A DNA stretch of 64,000 nt from Herbaspirillum sp. meg3 (GTDB taxonomy: Bacteria; Pseudomonadota; Gammaproteobacteria; Burkholderiales; Burkholderiaceae_D), in assembly GCF_002257565.1 (NCBI RefSeq), contig NZ_CP022736.1:1736001-1800000 (forward strand), given 5' to 3'. Position numbers and translations under genes: made by a program. The notes beneath the pieces were generated by a model. The model was not told the DNA's origin, did no database searches, and worked only from the letters and a program-made list of their open reading frames with translations. Shown piece after piece: positions 9,203 through 17,556 of this stretch (position 1 is its first letter; every line of letters starts with the position of its first letter).

Positions 9203-10114
9203 TCAGAATAGACTTTCGTTGACATACACAACGTCGCCGGGCAAGACCGGATCGGTCAATTTTGCCTTGATTTCCTGTGCTGCCTTGTCAGGCATTTCCC
9301 TATTGATATAGATGCGGCGTTGGGATGCACGCTGGGTCATACCGCCGCCGAGGGAAATGGCGCGCATGACGTTCATGTCCTGTTCCATCGGATAGGCGCC
9401 GGGGCGATTGACTTCGCCATGGATGTAAAAGAGTTTCTTCTTGTTGACGTAGACGACGTCGCCGCTGTTGAGCTCTACGTCCAGCGGGCTGCGTTCGGTA
9501 GCCTTGGTTTCGCCCAGCAGGATGGGGATGCGGACGTCGCTTTCTGTACTGTTTGTTCCACCGGCGTTGCTGTTATCCGCCTTGCGGCGCAGCAGTGTGA
9601 CGGTCTGATCCGCTTGTGCAGTCAGGCCACCGGCAGTCGCCAGCAACTCCAGCACGCTCATATGGCCGGGGATCGGATAGCGGCCCGGACGGCTGACTTC
9701 GCCGAGTACCGAAACCATTTGGCTGCGCAGTTGGACGACTTCAACCGACACTTCCGGGTTGCGCAGATATTGGCCCTTGCGCAGCGCATCAGCGACGCGC
9801 GCCGAAATTTCACTCGTCGTCAGCCCTGTGACATCAACGCCGCCGATCAGCGGCAAGGTCAGCATGCCTTTATCATTGACGCCGACTTCCGCCGACAGGT
9901 CGGGTTGGCCGAATACGGTCACCCGCAAGACGTCACCAGAGCCGACGCGCGTATTGGTTACTGTAGAAGAGGGGAGCGCCAGCGTAGACAGCGTGCCGGG
10001 CGGGGCGGACATCACTTCACCGGTTTTGGTCGGATCCGTAGGTACCTGCGCGAATGCAGAAATACACATCAGGATAGCGATGACAGCAAAAAGAGAACGG
10101 ACTAATCGACGCAA
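9203..10114 (-). CDS. epsE: EpsE-like polysaccharide export outer-membrane protein (Wza/OPX family)
   Basis: I place the start at TTG 10114, because a GGGAG ribosome site lies 6 bases before it and translation then begins at once with a signal peptide (about residues 1-24, ending SAFA-QVPT). An in-frame ATG at 10246 adds 44 residues that look non-coding and would bury the signal sequence. The 303-residue product has the Poly_export domain (GSGDVLRVTVFGQPDLSAEVGVN near residue 56-80) followed by two SLBB-type segments (VSVLGEVSRPGRYP and FYIHGEVNRPGAYP). Wza-like proteins form the outer-membrane exit channel. First gene of the operon. Confidence 0.87.
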   Translation of the reverse strand: MRRLVRSLFAVIAILMCISAFAQVPTDPTKTGEVMSAPPGTLSTLALPSSTVTNTRVGSGDVLRVTVFGQPDLSAEVGVNDKGMLTLPLIGGVDVTGLTTSEISARVADALRKGQYLRNPEVSVEVVQLRSQMVSVLGEVSRPGRYPIPGHMSVLELLATAGGLTAQADQTVTLLRRKADNSNAGGTNSTESDVRIPILLGETKATERSPLDVELNSGDVVYVNKKKLFYIHGEVNRPGAYPMEQDMNVMRAISLGGGMTQRASQRRIYINREMPDKAAQEIKAKLTDPVLPGDVVYVNESLF

Positions 10115-10626
10115 ACTTGACTCCCAAGACTGATTACAAAACGATCTGCGACCTGCTGCAACTTGCGATCTGCCATTTGCGCTATACGGAGTGCTGCCGG
10201 AGCAGCAAACGTGAATCAGTGAGGCAAAGTTTTGTAAATATGACAACTTAATTCGTGCATCTTAATCGAAAATACGCACGTTTTGAAGTAATTCTAATCA
10301 GGCTACAAATCTTTACAGTTTGAGTCACGAGATTGATAAATGTTTCCGCTTAGGAAATTTTACCTGTTTTTATTGTCAGCCGATGAATCTCATCTGCGCA
10401 TGTTAGTTCGTTGAACTGAACAGGGAAATGGCATAAGCATCAGCTATGGGGCCAGTTAAGCATATAAATTGCACGATATCAATTCAATGTTGCATGAAGA
10501 TTACGCCGGACCTTTAAGTCTGCCCTGGATTGGCGACGGTGTAGCGTTACGGCAAAATCGGGCACGGAAAAACGGCTTTGGCGAATTCGTCTATCCTTGC
10601 CGGATTAATCGTTGCTCAATATCGCC
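10115..10626. promoter_or_regulatory. Divergent intergenic region upstream of the EPS operon and the LLM oxidoreductase gene
   Basis: About 510 bases between epsE and the oppositely oriented monooxygenase gene. The stretch 10230-10400 is clearly more AT-rich than the flanking genes, as expected for promoters and regulator binding upstream of an EPS operon. I could not pick a convincing -35/-10 pair or sigma-54 site by eye. No conserved gene is seen in it. Confidence 0.4.
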
Positions 10627-11706
10627 ATGTCCGTTTCCATTGCCAATTCAACTGAGTTAGCTGACTCAGTTGATTCATTTGATTTCGCCTCCGCCTCGGG
10701 CTCTCTTCGCATCAGTGTCCTTGACCAGGCGCCCGTTTCGGAGGGGATGTCCGGCGCACAGGCATTGAAAAATGCCATCGATCTGGCGACGCTGGCGGAT
10801 CGTCTCGGTTACTACCGGTATTGGGTCGCGGAGCATCACGGCACCACCTCTCTGGCATGCGCCAGTCCTGAAGTGTTGATCGGCCCCATCGCGGCAGCGA
10901 CATCACGTCTGCGCCTGGGCAGTGGCGGGGTCATGCTGCCGCATTACAGCCCGTTAAAGGTCGCGGAATCGTTCAGCATGCTCAGCGGCTTGTATCCGGG
11001 CCGCATTGACCTGGGGCTGGGGCGTGCGCCGGGAAGCGATTCGTTGACCGCGTCTGCCTTGCAGCGTGACCGGCGTCAGCGTCCTCAAGATGATTTTCCG
11101 GAGCAGTTGAATGAGCTGCTGGGCTACTTGTGGGACGAGTTGCCCGAGGACCATCCGTTTGCACGCCTGTCGTCTTTGCCCGGGAGTCCGGAGCTGATAC
11201 AGCCATGGATGCTGGGCTCCTCCGCGCAAAGCGGGATCTGGGCGGCCGAGCTGGGTTTGCCATACATGTTTGCGGATTTTATCCACGCCGCCGGCGAGCC
11301 GGTCGCAGAACGGTACCGGCGCGACTTCGTGCCGTCACCGCGTTTCCCATCGCCGCGACAGGGTGTAGCCTTGCAGGTCATCTGCGCCGATACCGATGAA
11401 GAAGCCCGTCTGTTGGCGACCAGCTACGGCATGCGCTTGATCCATATGCATAGCGGACGGCGTCTGGACAAGATTCCGTCAGTGGAAACAGCGCTGAAGT
11501 TTTTCGAGGAGTACAATCTGCCGCCGTCGACCTTGCCGTCCGGCCGACGCGCCGTGGTGGGTTCTCCGGCCAAGGTAAAAGAACAGATTGAAGTGTTGGC
11601 CGCCGCCTATGGTGCGGACGAGGTCATGATTGTGACGATCATTCATGAGCACGCGGCGCGCAAGCGATCCTATGAATTGATCGCGCAGCAGTTCGGACTT
11701 TCCTGA
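10627..11706 (+). CDS. Luciferase-like (LLM class) flavin-dependent oxidoreductase
   Basis: 359 residues from the ATG at 10627; an in-frame TTG at 10612 would add five. Family marks: LRISVLDQAPVSEG at the first strand, YRYWVAEHHG near residue 65, LRLGSGGVMLPHYSPLKVAESF and GLYPGRIDLGLGRAPGSD, then a C-terminal GSPAKVKEQIEVLAAAYGADEVMI. This is the standard fold of FMN-dependent monooxygenases that resemble one bacterial luciferase subunit. Cytoplasmic; the substrate cannot be predicted. It stands alone, transcribed away from the EPS operon, and is followed by a stem-loop at 11829-11858 that may end its transcript. Confidence 0.88.
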   Translation: MSVSIANSTELADSVDSFDFASASGSLRISVLDQAPVSEGMSGAQALKNAIDLATLADRLGYYRYWVAEHHGTTSLACASPEVLIGPIAAATSRLRLGSGGVMLPHYSPLKVAESFSMLSGLYPGRIDLGLGRAPGSDSLTASALQRDRRQRPQDDFPEQLNELLGYLWDELPEDHPFARLSSLPGSPELIQPWMLGSSAQSGIWAAELGLPYMFADFIHAAGEPVAERYRRDFVPSPRFPSPRQGVALQVICADTDEEARLLATSYGMRLIHMHSGRRLDKIPSVETALKFFEEYNLPPSTLPSGRRAVVGSPAKVKEQIEVLAAAYGADEVMIVTIIHEHAARKRSYELIAQQFGLS

Positions 11707-11819
11707 GCAGGTTTAATGCCGGTATTGATGATGAAGAAGCGTGTGCACGTAAATGCATCCACTTTTATCAGGTCGATAAATTTCTTTTAAATCAAAAGGA
11801 TAGCGAGAACTCCTCAACT

Positions 11820-11871
11820 TTATCCACAAAGTTACCCCCAGTTTTTGTGGGTAACTTTTACCTGTGGAAAA
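11820..11871. repeat. DnaA-box-like cluster 1 with a 10-bp inverted repeat
   Basis: Three 9-mers match or nearly match the DnaA box: TTATCCACA at 11820-11828, TGTGGGTAA (inverse of TTACCCACA) at 11846-11854 and TGTGGAAAA (inverse of TTTTCCACA) at 11863-11871. Between them AAAGTTACCC and GGGTAACTTT form a perfect inverted repeat with an 11-base loop, followed by a short T run. The site could therefore also be a terminator for the upstream gene. The same box pair, 17 bases apart, recurs at 17016-17050. Confidence 0.5.
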
Positions 11872-11894
11872 GTGTGTCCGTTGGCGCTCGCGGT

Positions 11895-13046
11895 TCAGGA
11901 TTTGTCGCGCCCTGACAGCCACAGTCGCGTCATTTGCTCTGCGCTGTCCTTCAGGAGCGCAGCCGCGTTGCCGATGGCGTCATTCAGTGTCGTCGGGCCA
12001 AAAACGATCGAAAAACATCCCGAGAAGCTGGTTTGCAACTGAGGCAATGACGTGCGGTCGATGCCGCCCGACAGAAGCGAGGTTTTTACGCCGGCCAGAC
12101 GCGCACGTTGTGCCGCGATGAAGGGCGCTTTTCCATGCAAAGTCTGGACGTCGCTGCGGCCTTCGCCGGTAATTAGCCAGTCGGCATCTTTGAGCGCGGC
12201 GTCGAGCCCGATATAGTCGGCCACGGTTTGTGCGCCGGACTGAAATTCTGCGCCCAGCATCAACAACGCATAACCCAGCCCGCCTGCAGCACCGGCACCG
12301 GGCGAGTTGGCTTCACTGCGGCCGCTGGCCTGCTCGAAGAGCGTCGCAAAATGGCTGAGCAAGGCATCCAACGGTTTGACCTGCTCCGGCTTGACACCTT
12401 TTTGCGGGCCGAAAATAGCGGTCGCGCCTTCATCGCCGCAGAGCGGATTGTCGACATCGGACATGGCGACGATGTGGATATCTTTCAGGCGCGGATCAAG
12501 GCCGCTGACATCGACACGCGCCAGTTTGCCCAGGTGCGACGGTACGGGGGCGAGTTGCTTGCCTTCTGCATCCAGCAGTTTCAAGCCCAGCGCAACCAGC
12601 ATGCCGATGCCGCCATCATTGGTGCTGCTGCCCCCCAAAGCGATCAGGAAGCGCCGTGCGCCGCTATCCAATAGCGCCAGCAAAGCGTCGCCGATGCCGA
12701 GCGTAGAACGGTCTTCCACGGCTACTGCCGTGCCGGTCGCATCGGTCAGGCCAACAATTTCTGCTGATTCGATGACCGCGCTGCGATCGCTCAGGATGCC
12801 GGTTGCTGCCTCACGCATGGCGCCTGCCGCACCACGCACTTGCAGGCGGCGTACTTCGCCACCGGCATGGAGCAGCGCGTCGAGCGTCCCTTCGCCACCA
12901 TCGGCAATCGGACACAAGCGGATCACGGCATCCGGCGCGGCGGCCAGGACACCTGCGCCAATCGCTTCCGCGACTTGCTCGGCGCTCAGAGAACCTTTGA
13001 ATGAATCGGGGGCGATGACAACAACAGGGGCGGAAGCAGTAGTCAT
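11895..13046 (-). CDS. glxK: Glycerate kinase (GlxK/GarK family)
   Basis: 383 residues from ATG 13046, chosen because the family begins with a strand ending in IAPDSFKGSL; the upstream in-frame ATG adds only a basic stretch. Family marks in order: APDSFKGSLSA (about 13-23), CPIADGGEGTLDAL (near 45-58), ALGGSSTNDGGIGML (near 135-149), DVDNPLCG (near 195) and GEGRSDVQTLHGKAP (near 290). It phosphorylates D-glycerate with ATP, feeding glyoxylate/tartronate-derived carbon into glycolysis. It has no operon partners here, and its 3' end approaches the end of the LLM gene from the opposite strand. Confidence 0.92.
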   Translation of the reverse strand: MTTASAPVVVIAPDSFKGSLSAEQVAEAIGAGVLAAAPDAVIRLCPIADGGEGTLDALLHAGGEVRRLQVRGAAGAMREAATGILSDRSAVIESAEIVGLTDATGTAVAVEDRSTLGIGDALLALLDSGARRFLIALGGSSTNDGGIGMLVALGLKLLDAEGKQLAPVPSHLGKLARVDVSGLDPRLKDIHIVAMSDVDNPLCGDEGATAIFGPQKGVKPEQVKPLDALLSHFATLFEQASGRSEANSPGAGAAGGLGYALLMLGAEFQSGAQTVADYIGLDAALKDADWLITGEGRSDVQTLHGKAPFIAAQRARLAGVKTSLLSGGIDRTSLPQLQTSFSGCFSIVFGPTTLNDAIGNAAALLKDSAEQMTRLWLSGRDKS

Positions 13047-13304
13047 GGATAAGTGTCGACGGGGATGCGGGCAGCGCAACCGCGTGGGGCGCAGCCCTTT
13101 CGCGATCGGGTGTCTCCGGGTGATGGAATATTTTTTATGGAGCGCTGATTATATAAGCATCTGTGTGGCGGCACGATAGTGGAAGTGGATGGGCATTATC
13201 AATGTATCGGTATGGCGGCCAAGGTAACAAAAGGTAATTGGACTGGAAAAGGCGCAAATTGAATCGCATCATGTAAAAAGAATAATTCCGGCTGCGAGGG
13301 CATT

Positions 13305-13493
13305 ATGAAACGTTTATTGTGGATCATTCCTGCGCTGATGCTGGGCGGCTGCGTTGCCGTGCCTTACGATCCTTATCCTTATTATGCGTCGCCAGCACCT
13401 GTCTACGTGGTGCCGTCCGCCAGCGTCTACTATGGTTACGGTGGCGGCTATTGGGGCGGTTGGCGAGGCGGCGGCGGTCGGTGGCGGCATTAG
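13305..13493 (+). CDS. Small tyrosine/glycine-rich lipoprotein
   Basis: 62 residues: a short basic signal followed by a lipobox, LGGC at residues 13-16, so the mature protein starts with a lipidated cysteine. The rest is rich in Tyr, Pro and Gly (YDPYPYYASP, YGYGGGYWGGW) and ends in GRWRH. A GAGGG sequence 7 bases before the ATG is a plausible ribosome site. Similar short envelope lipoproteins are common in Burkholderiales. Function unknown. Confidence 0.72.
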   Translation: MKRLLWIIPALMLGGCVAVPYDPYPYYASPAPVYVVPSASVYYGYGGGYWGGWRGGGGRWRH

Positions 13494-13668
13494 GAACAAT
13501 GAGCATCCAAATCATGCTTGAGAACAATGTTAAGGGTGGCTGCAGGTTTGCATTCTTTCTCCCAAGCCAGTAGCATTGCGGATCATCGATCCAGAACCGA
13601 TGCCCGGTGACTTGCATCGGGTATCATGGGCGCTAAAAATTGGATGCTGTCCGTTGTTGTTGCATGGT

Positions 13669-14496
13669 ATGACGATTTTTACGACACTCTCTCACTCAAC
13701 TCCCAGAACACGTACGCGTAACAGGACGATCGTCGGCGTCAGCCTTTCGATACTGGTTCACGTATTGCTGTTCGTTGTTTTGCGGCCCAGCCTGCAAAAA
13801 ATCAATGTACAGGCGAACTCCTCACACGAACCGCTTGAGGTGACTTTCGTCCATAGCACTCCGCCACCGGCAGCTATCAAGCAACCGACGCCGCCGGAAA
13901 AGACCAAGCCGGTCAAGAAATCCTCGCCCCAGCCCAAACAGATTGCCCGCGCCAAGCCTAGCCCGAGTCCAGCACGGGTGCCGGCACGCGAAGCACCGCC
14001 GCCATCGCCTACAGCCATTACGCAGGCGCCGCCGGAAATGGATATGTCCACAATGCTCAACGCCGCGCGTGAACGCCGCCGTGCCGCAGAAGACTCCGCT
14101 ACCCGCGAGAACGCCGAGGCGCGCGCCGCAGAGCAGGGGCCGTCAGCCAACGAGATTGCGCGCGCCAATATCGCCTTTCAGGCGCGCAAAGCCAGCGGCG
14201 GCACCAATGGCGTGTTTGAGATTGTCAGCAAGGGGCCGCGCGTGGCGCAATACGTATTCCGTGGCTGGACGAGCGATATTCGCAACAGTCAGCGGCAGAC
14301 CATTACTGTGGATGCCGGTCCCAACGGTGACGTGGAAAAGGCGATCGTCGACAGCATGATCGCGCTGATTCGCAAATACTATTCCGGCGATTTCAACTGG
14401 GAATCGGCGAAGCTCGGCCGCGTAGTCTCGCTTTCTGCACGTCAGGCCGACACGGCAGGTTTGCAGGCTTTCCTGCTGCGTGAATTCTTCGGATAA
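13669..14496 (+). CDS. TonB-like inner-membrane-anchored protein
   Basis: Read from ATG 13669 (275 residues), because the sequence then shows a short basic cytoplasmic N-terminus and one membrane helix at about residues 20-38 (TIVGVSLSILVHVLLFVVL). A Pro/Lys-rich linker follows (PPPAAIKQPTPPEKTKPVKK...), then a C-terminal domain from about residue 165. This is the TonB/TolA plan: inner-membrane anchor, extended periplasmic linker, small C-terminal domain. No ExbB/ExbD or receptor gene is adjacent. In-frame starts at 13576 and 13600 are possible but would add non-membrane sequence before the anchor. Confidence 0.68.
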   Translation: MTIFTTLSHSTPRTRTRNRTIVGVSLSILVHVLLFVVLRPSLQKINVQANSSHEPLEVTFVHSTPPPAAIKQPTPPEKTKPVKKSSPQPKQIARAKPSPSPARVPAREAPPPSPTAITQAPPEMDMSTMLNAARERRRAAEDSATRENAEARAAEQGPSANEIARANIAFQARKASGGTNGVFEIVSKGPRVAQYVFRGWTSDIRNSQRQTITVDAGPNGDVEKAIVDSMIALIRKYYSGDFNWESAKLGRVVSLSARQADTAGLQAFLLREFFG

Positions 14497-14655
14497 ATCC
14501 TCGCTATTGTGCGCATGCCGTTAGTTTCAGTTGAGGAACGATAGCGCGCAGGCGGTCTAAACTCTGCACGTGTTTGAGAATTTTCCTATATAAACGCCCA
14601 CCGCAAAAAAACATAATGTTGAACATTCGACGTTCAACCAATTGTGGGTTCATTC

Positions 14656-14976
14656 ATGAACAGTTTCCTCTGGGCTTTTGCGGTTTTATGCGGTCTCGTC
14701 TGCCTGTTCACCAGATATGCCTCATCTGGCGCGATCCGGCAGACGCTGGAGCAACGGCAGCGACAGTTCATCGTTGATGTATGCGACGGCAATCAGCAGC
14801 AGGCAGAGCGCCTCATACAAGAAAAGATGCAAGCCCATCCCGGCGTGGAAACGTCCGAAGTCTTGCAACTGGTTTATCAGGACATGCTGGATCTGACAGC
14901 AGAAGAGCGTGCCGCAGCGCATGTCATCCGACGCGGTTATGCAGGCAAAGGCATCGTCAAGGGCAGCGCAGCCTGA
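14656..14976 (+). CDS. Small single-pass membrane protein of unknown function
   Basis: 106 residues from ATG 14656; a GTG at 14644 adds four. An N-terminal hydrophobic helix (about residues 4-22, FLWAFAVLCGLVCLFT) is followed by a charged helical part with QTLEQRQRQF and EKMQAHPGVETSEVLQLVYQDMLDLTAEER. I do not recognise the family. Base composition and codon use match the neighbours and the frame is clean, so the gene looks real. Confidence 0.5.
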   Translation: MNSFLWAFAVLCGLVCLFTRYASSGAIRQTLEQRQRQFIVDVCDGNQQQAERLIQEKMQAHPGVETSEVLQLVYQDMLDLTAEERAAAHVIRRGYAGKGIVKGSAA

Positions 14977-15213
14977 TTCGCCGGCTCTGATACCTGACTT
15001 CAGCGTTTAGCTTTACTCCCATCTTTCCGGCGTATTTCTTCGCAGACGCGTCTGTCGGTAGCGAAAATCCGCCAAATCTGCCATTTTCATCCTCTTGAAA
15101 ACATGTGGAAACGACATGTTGAAAGTCTTGCATCCCTTGCTGGTAAAGGATTTCAGGCATCTACACTTTTTCTCGGTTTGTGCTACTATGAAGTTACTTG
15201 CCGTGAGGAAATC

Positions 15214-15486
15214 ATGAAAACTGTTGATAAAAATGTCGAATTAACCGGCGAAGAGCTGCGCTGGATGTATAGCGTATTCAAAGGAGACTTTCGCGTGATT
15301 CCGCGTCGTGTGGTGCAAAGTGTGATTAGTAAAGGCTTGGGCATTCCCAATCTGGGCGGCGCTTTCAATCTCACCAATGCAGGCAGAAACGTCTTCCGTC
15401 GTACACCGCAGGAGCAAGCAGCCAATGACGATATGCATATTGTGAAATCCCGTTATCGCCATCGATCCAATTGGCGTCTCGGATAA
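15214..15486 (+). CDS. Small basic protein of unknown function
   Basis: 90 residues from ATG 15214, preceded by GAGGAA 4 bases upstream; the frame is open further upstream but without a ribosome site. The protein has TGEELRWMYSVFKGDFRVIPRRVV at residues 9-32, a Gly/Asn-rich middle (GLGIPNLGGAFNLTNAG) and a basic tail (RYRHRSNWRLG). Cytoplasmic, no membrane segment. A bidirectional intrinsic terminator follows 36 bases after the stop. Family not recognised. Confidence 0.55.
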   Translation: MKTVDKNVELTGEELRWMYSVFKGDFRVIPRRVVQSVISKGLGIPNLGGAFNLTNAGRNVFRRTPQEQAANDDMHIVKSRYRHRSNWRLG

Positions 15487-15522
15487 GGTATGTACAGGCG
15501 TTTGCCTGGCCTTGAGAAGATT

Positions 15523-15562
15523 AAAAAAGCAGCATTCGATTTGAAACGGATGCTGCTTTTTT
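15523..15562 (+). terminator. Bidirectional intrinsic terminator
   Basis: AGCAGCATTCG pairs with CGGATGCTGCT (one G-U pair) across a short loop, with A6 before and T6 after the stem. It can stop transcription of the small gene at 15214 on the plus strand and also reading from the minus strand. Confidence 0.85.
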
Positions 15563-15602
15563 CATTCTGTGATCACCTTGGGGCCAAAGTCTTGAGCGCA
15601 CA

Positions 15603-15760
15603 ATAAAAAAGCCCGGTACCAGAAAACCGGCACCGGGCAAGCTCGTCACTCCCCCGAAAACCTGCGAGGCAGAGTCGCGTTCTCTGCGATGAATATTGAG
15701 CACCTGAAGAAGGAGAGGCATCAGGTGACTCAGAACCGATGAGGATGCGAGTGACTTGAT
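15603..15760 (-). ncRNA. Candidate small RNA 1 with CU-rich hairpin loop and its own terminator
   Basis: On the minus strand, three hairpins lie in a row in a gene-free stretch. First, GAG-T-CACCTGA pairs with TCAGGTGCTC (15731-15698), with a loop reading TGCCTCTCCTTCT. Second, GCAGAG pairs with CTCTGC (15687-15669). Third, the intrinsic terminator GCCCGGTGCC/GGTACCGGGC (15638-15611) is followed by T6. No coding frame fits, because any frame runs through the terminator. The CU-rich loop is complementary to Shine-Dalgarno sequences, as in several known trans-acting small RNAs. The 5' end is not resolved; sequence upstream (15781-15900) is AT-rich. Confidence 0.5.
15611..15638 (-). terminator. 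Intrinsic terminator on the minus strand
   Basis: A 10-bp GC-rich stem with one mismatch (GCCCGGTGCC / GGTACCGGGC) is followed, reading the minus strand, by TTTTTTATTG. It ends whatever minus-strand transcript covers 15640-15760. No minus-strand protein gene lies within 4 kb upstream, which is the main argument for a small RNA here. Confidence 0.8.
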
Positions 15761-16110
15761 TCCATTCTTGCAAAAACATCACGCAAATAACATCGAATTA
15801 ATTCGAGATATTTTAAGTATTTGTATTTGGCGAAAATCGCATCGATATTTTTAACTCTCAAAATAATTTAAAACGTTCTTATCCGGACATTTTTTCGTGA
15901 GTTTTGTCGATTGTTGAAAATAGAAAGATTGTTTTTGATGATGGTGAAAGATCTGCTACTGATCGTTCATTTCTTCATTCAAAGGGAGCCACTGCCAGTT
16001 TTTTGTTGTTTGAAGGATGCGCATGGGCAATCAATCTGGGTTCCCTCGGCCGTCAGCGGCATTTTCGGCCCGGTGCTAGACTGATTTTTTTGTTCATCCA
16101 AGGAATTGTC

Positions 16111-16722
16111 ATGTCGCGTCGCTCCAGATTGTTGTCGTTGTTCACTTTCGCGCTGCTGGCCCTGCCGTTATTGTCGCAAGCGCAGAATGCCGCACCCAGC
16201 CGAATCCGTGGCACTGTAACTGCCATCAGCGGATCAGACATTGATGTGACAACGCGCGAAGGCAAAAGCCTCAAGTTGCATTTGAGCGATGCGACGCGCT
16301 ACTCGTCAGTCAAGCCGCTGGATCTGTCGGCGATCAAACAGGGTAGTTTTATTGGCACCGCCGGCAAGCCGGGCGCCAACGGCAGTATCCAGGCATTGGA
16401 GGTCGTGGTGTTCCCGGAAGAGGCGCGCGGCACCGGCGAAGGTCATTACGACTGGGATTTGCTGCCAGGTAGCAGCATGACCAATGCGACGGTCTCTGCG
16501 GTCGTTTCCGGCAATACCGGACGCGATCTGGATCTGGTCTATCAAGGTAAAAGCATCAAAATCACCGTGCCGAAAGATGTGCCGGTGGTGACGATTGTTC
16601 CCGCTGCTTTGCAGGACGTTAAACCAGGCCTGACGGTGTTCGTCGTTGCCACGCATGCCGGCGACGATTGGAGCGCCGCGCGTATTGTCGTGGAAAAGGA
16701 TGGCGTCAAGCCGCCGATGTGA
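16111..16722 (+). CDS. Exported protein of unknown function (DUF5666-like beta repeats)
   Basis: 203 residues from ATG 16111 with AAGGAA 8 bases upstream. A signal peptide spans about residues 1-24 (ending SQAQ). Two similar beta-rich halves follow: SRIRGTVTAISGSDIDVTTREGKSLKLHL and MTNATVSAVVSGNTGRDLDLVYQGKSIKITV, each followed by a LDLSAIKQGSFIGT- or ALQDVKPGLTVFVV-type segment. This repeated pattern resembles the DUF5666/OB-like periplasmic proteins. The reading frame extends 200 bases upstream, but that part is AT-rich and has no signal. Periplasmic; function unknown. Confidence 0.7.
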   Translation: MSRRSRLLSLFTFALLALPLLSQAQNAAPSRIRGTVTAISGSDIDVTTREGKSLKLHLSDATRYSSVKPLDLSAIKQGSFIGTAGKPGANGSIQALEVVVFPEEARGTGEGHYDWDLLPGSSMTNATVSAVVSGNTGRDLDLVYQGKSIKITVPKDVPVVTIVPAALQDVKPGLTVFVVATHAGDDWSAARIVVEKDGVKPPM

Positions 16723-16841
16723 CCAGAACGGGAGGGGCGGGGGGCAATATGAGCCGATATACGCATCCTTATGCCGGGAAGGCATAAGTGAATGACATAT
16801 TGATCGTTTTCGTGGCGGATTTTCTGCGATACAGTGAAAAC

Positions 16842-16919
16842 GTCTCCTCAACAAACCTCCTGGAAGATGTTTTTTGAGATTAAACCCGCCCGGCATTGGC
16901 TTGGCGGGTTTTTTTTTGC
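16842..16919 (+). ncRNA. Candidate small RNA 2 starting GTCTCCTC and ending in an intrinsic terminator
   Basis: A -10-like TACAGT (16830-16835) lies 6 bases before GTCTCCTC (16842-16849). A CU-rich unstructured run containing a second anti-SD segment, ACCTCCTGG, follows. Then the terminator stem AAACCCGCC/GGCGGGTTT (16882-16911) runs into T8. The predicted transcript is about 78 nt and no protein-coding frame fits. The same arrangement (CGATACA-x-T, 6-7 bases, GTCTCCTC, terminator) is seen at 19326-19397. No clear -35 box. Confidence 0.45.
16882..16919 (+). terminator. Strong intrinsic terminator
   Basis: A perfect 9-bp stem AAACCCGCC/GGCGGGTTT with a 12-base loop, followed by a run of T. 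It lies 160 bases after the nearest upstream gene stop, so it is more naturally the end of a short independent RNA than of that mRNA. Confidence 0.85.
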
Positions 16920-17015
16920 CTTTTTTCCGGCAAGGAGCGCTGATTCAACGCTTATTAAATAATCAATCTGTTGTCAGGCCGCCCCCAGAAAGGCATTGAA
17001 GCGCTCCCCCACAGC

Positions 17016-17050
17016 TTATCCACAGATCTATTCACAGGCATTGTGGGTAA
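17016..17050. repeat. DnaA-box-like cluster 2
   Basis: TTATCCACA (17016-17024, perfect DnaA box) and, 17 bases further, TGTGGGTAA (17042-17050, inverse of TTACCCACA). Between them is the weaker CTATTCACA (17028-17036). The pair has the same sequence, orientation and 17-base gap as the pair at 11820-11854. It lies in the gene-free region before the gene at 17185. Confidence 0.5.
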
Positions 17051-17184
17051 CTAGAGACAGATTCACTGCCATTGCAGGGTGTTCCGGCCCGATTATCATT
17101 GCCTGTGGCGGCACGTGCGCTTAACATAGCGGCCCGGACATTCTGGCAAACTGTCTATCTGCCTGAATCAACACGGAGAATGCA

Positions 17185-17556
17185 ATGAGCGACGATCTGA
17201 CGAAAGACGAATTTGATGCCCTGGGCCAAGTCAGCCGAAAGGAGCACCGCGGCCGTCCAAGCGCCTGCGTCGCCCGCAATACCAAGCGCCTGACCGGTCT
17301 CAAGTTCCTGGAATACAGCCGCGACGGACACCTCGGGCTGACGGAAAAGGGCAAGCAGACCTTGTTCATCTACCGCTGCATTGAGGCGTTACGCGGACTT
17401 AGCCTTGATCCGAATGCGCATGTCGACGCCGACGTTGCGATTTTCCTCGGCCGCAAAGGGCACATCGTGGAAAAAGAAGGCAGCAAGGAATTCGAGATCA
17501 CTCAGCGTGGCCGCGAATCGCTGGCAGATATTGACGCGCAGTCGCAGTCGCGCTGA
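17185..17556 (+). CDS. Small protein with a winged-helix-like C-terminal part, function unknown
   Basis: 123 residues, preceded by ACGGAG 8 bases before the ATG. Acidic N-terminus (MSDDLTKDEFDAL), a basic Arg-rich middle (RKEHRGRPSACVARNTKRLTG), then two segments of the form LEYSRDGHLGLTEKGKQTLFIYR and IVEKEGSKEFEITQRGRESLAD. These look like the beta-wings of winged-helix domains (xLTEKGKxxL / ITQRGRExL). That suggests a small DNA-binding regulator, by pattern only. It stands alone. Confidence 0.6.
   Translation: MSDDLTKDEFDALGQVSRKEHRGRPSACVARNTKRLTGLKFLEYSRDGHLGLTEKGKQTLFIYRCIEALRGLSLDPNAHVDADVAIFLGRKGHIVEKEGSKEFEITQRGRESLADIDAQSQSR

Noticed and set aside
11820..11871. Chromosome replication origin
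   Set aside because: DnaA-box-like 9-mers are present, but no dnaA, dnaN, gyrB or clear AT-rich unwinding element is adjacent, and similar clusters occur twice more nearby.
15573..15782. Short minus-strand frames of 66-69 codons over the small-RNA candidate
   Set aside because: Both cross the minus-strand terminator at 15638-15611, so they cannot be whole transcripts; no ribosome site.
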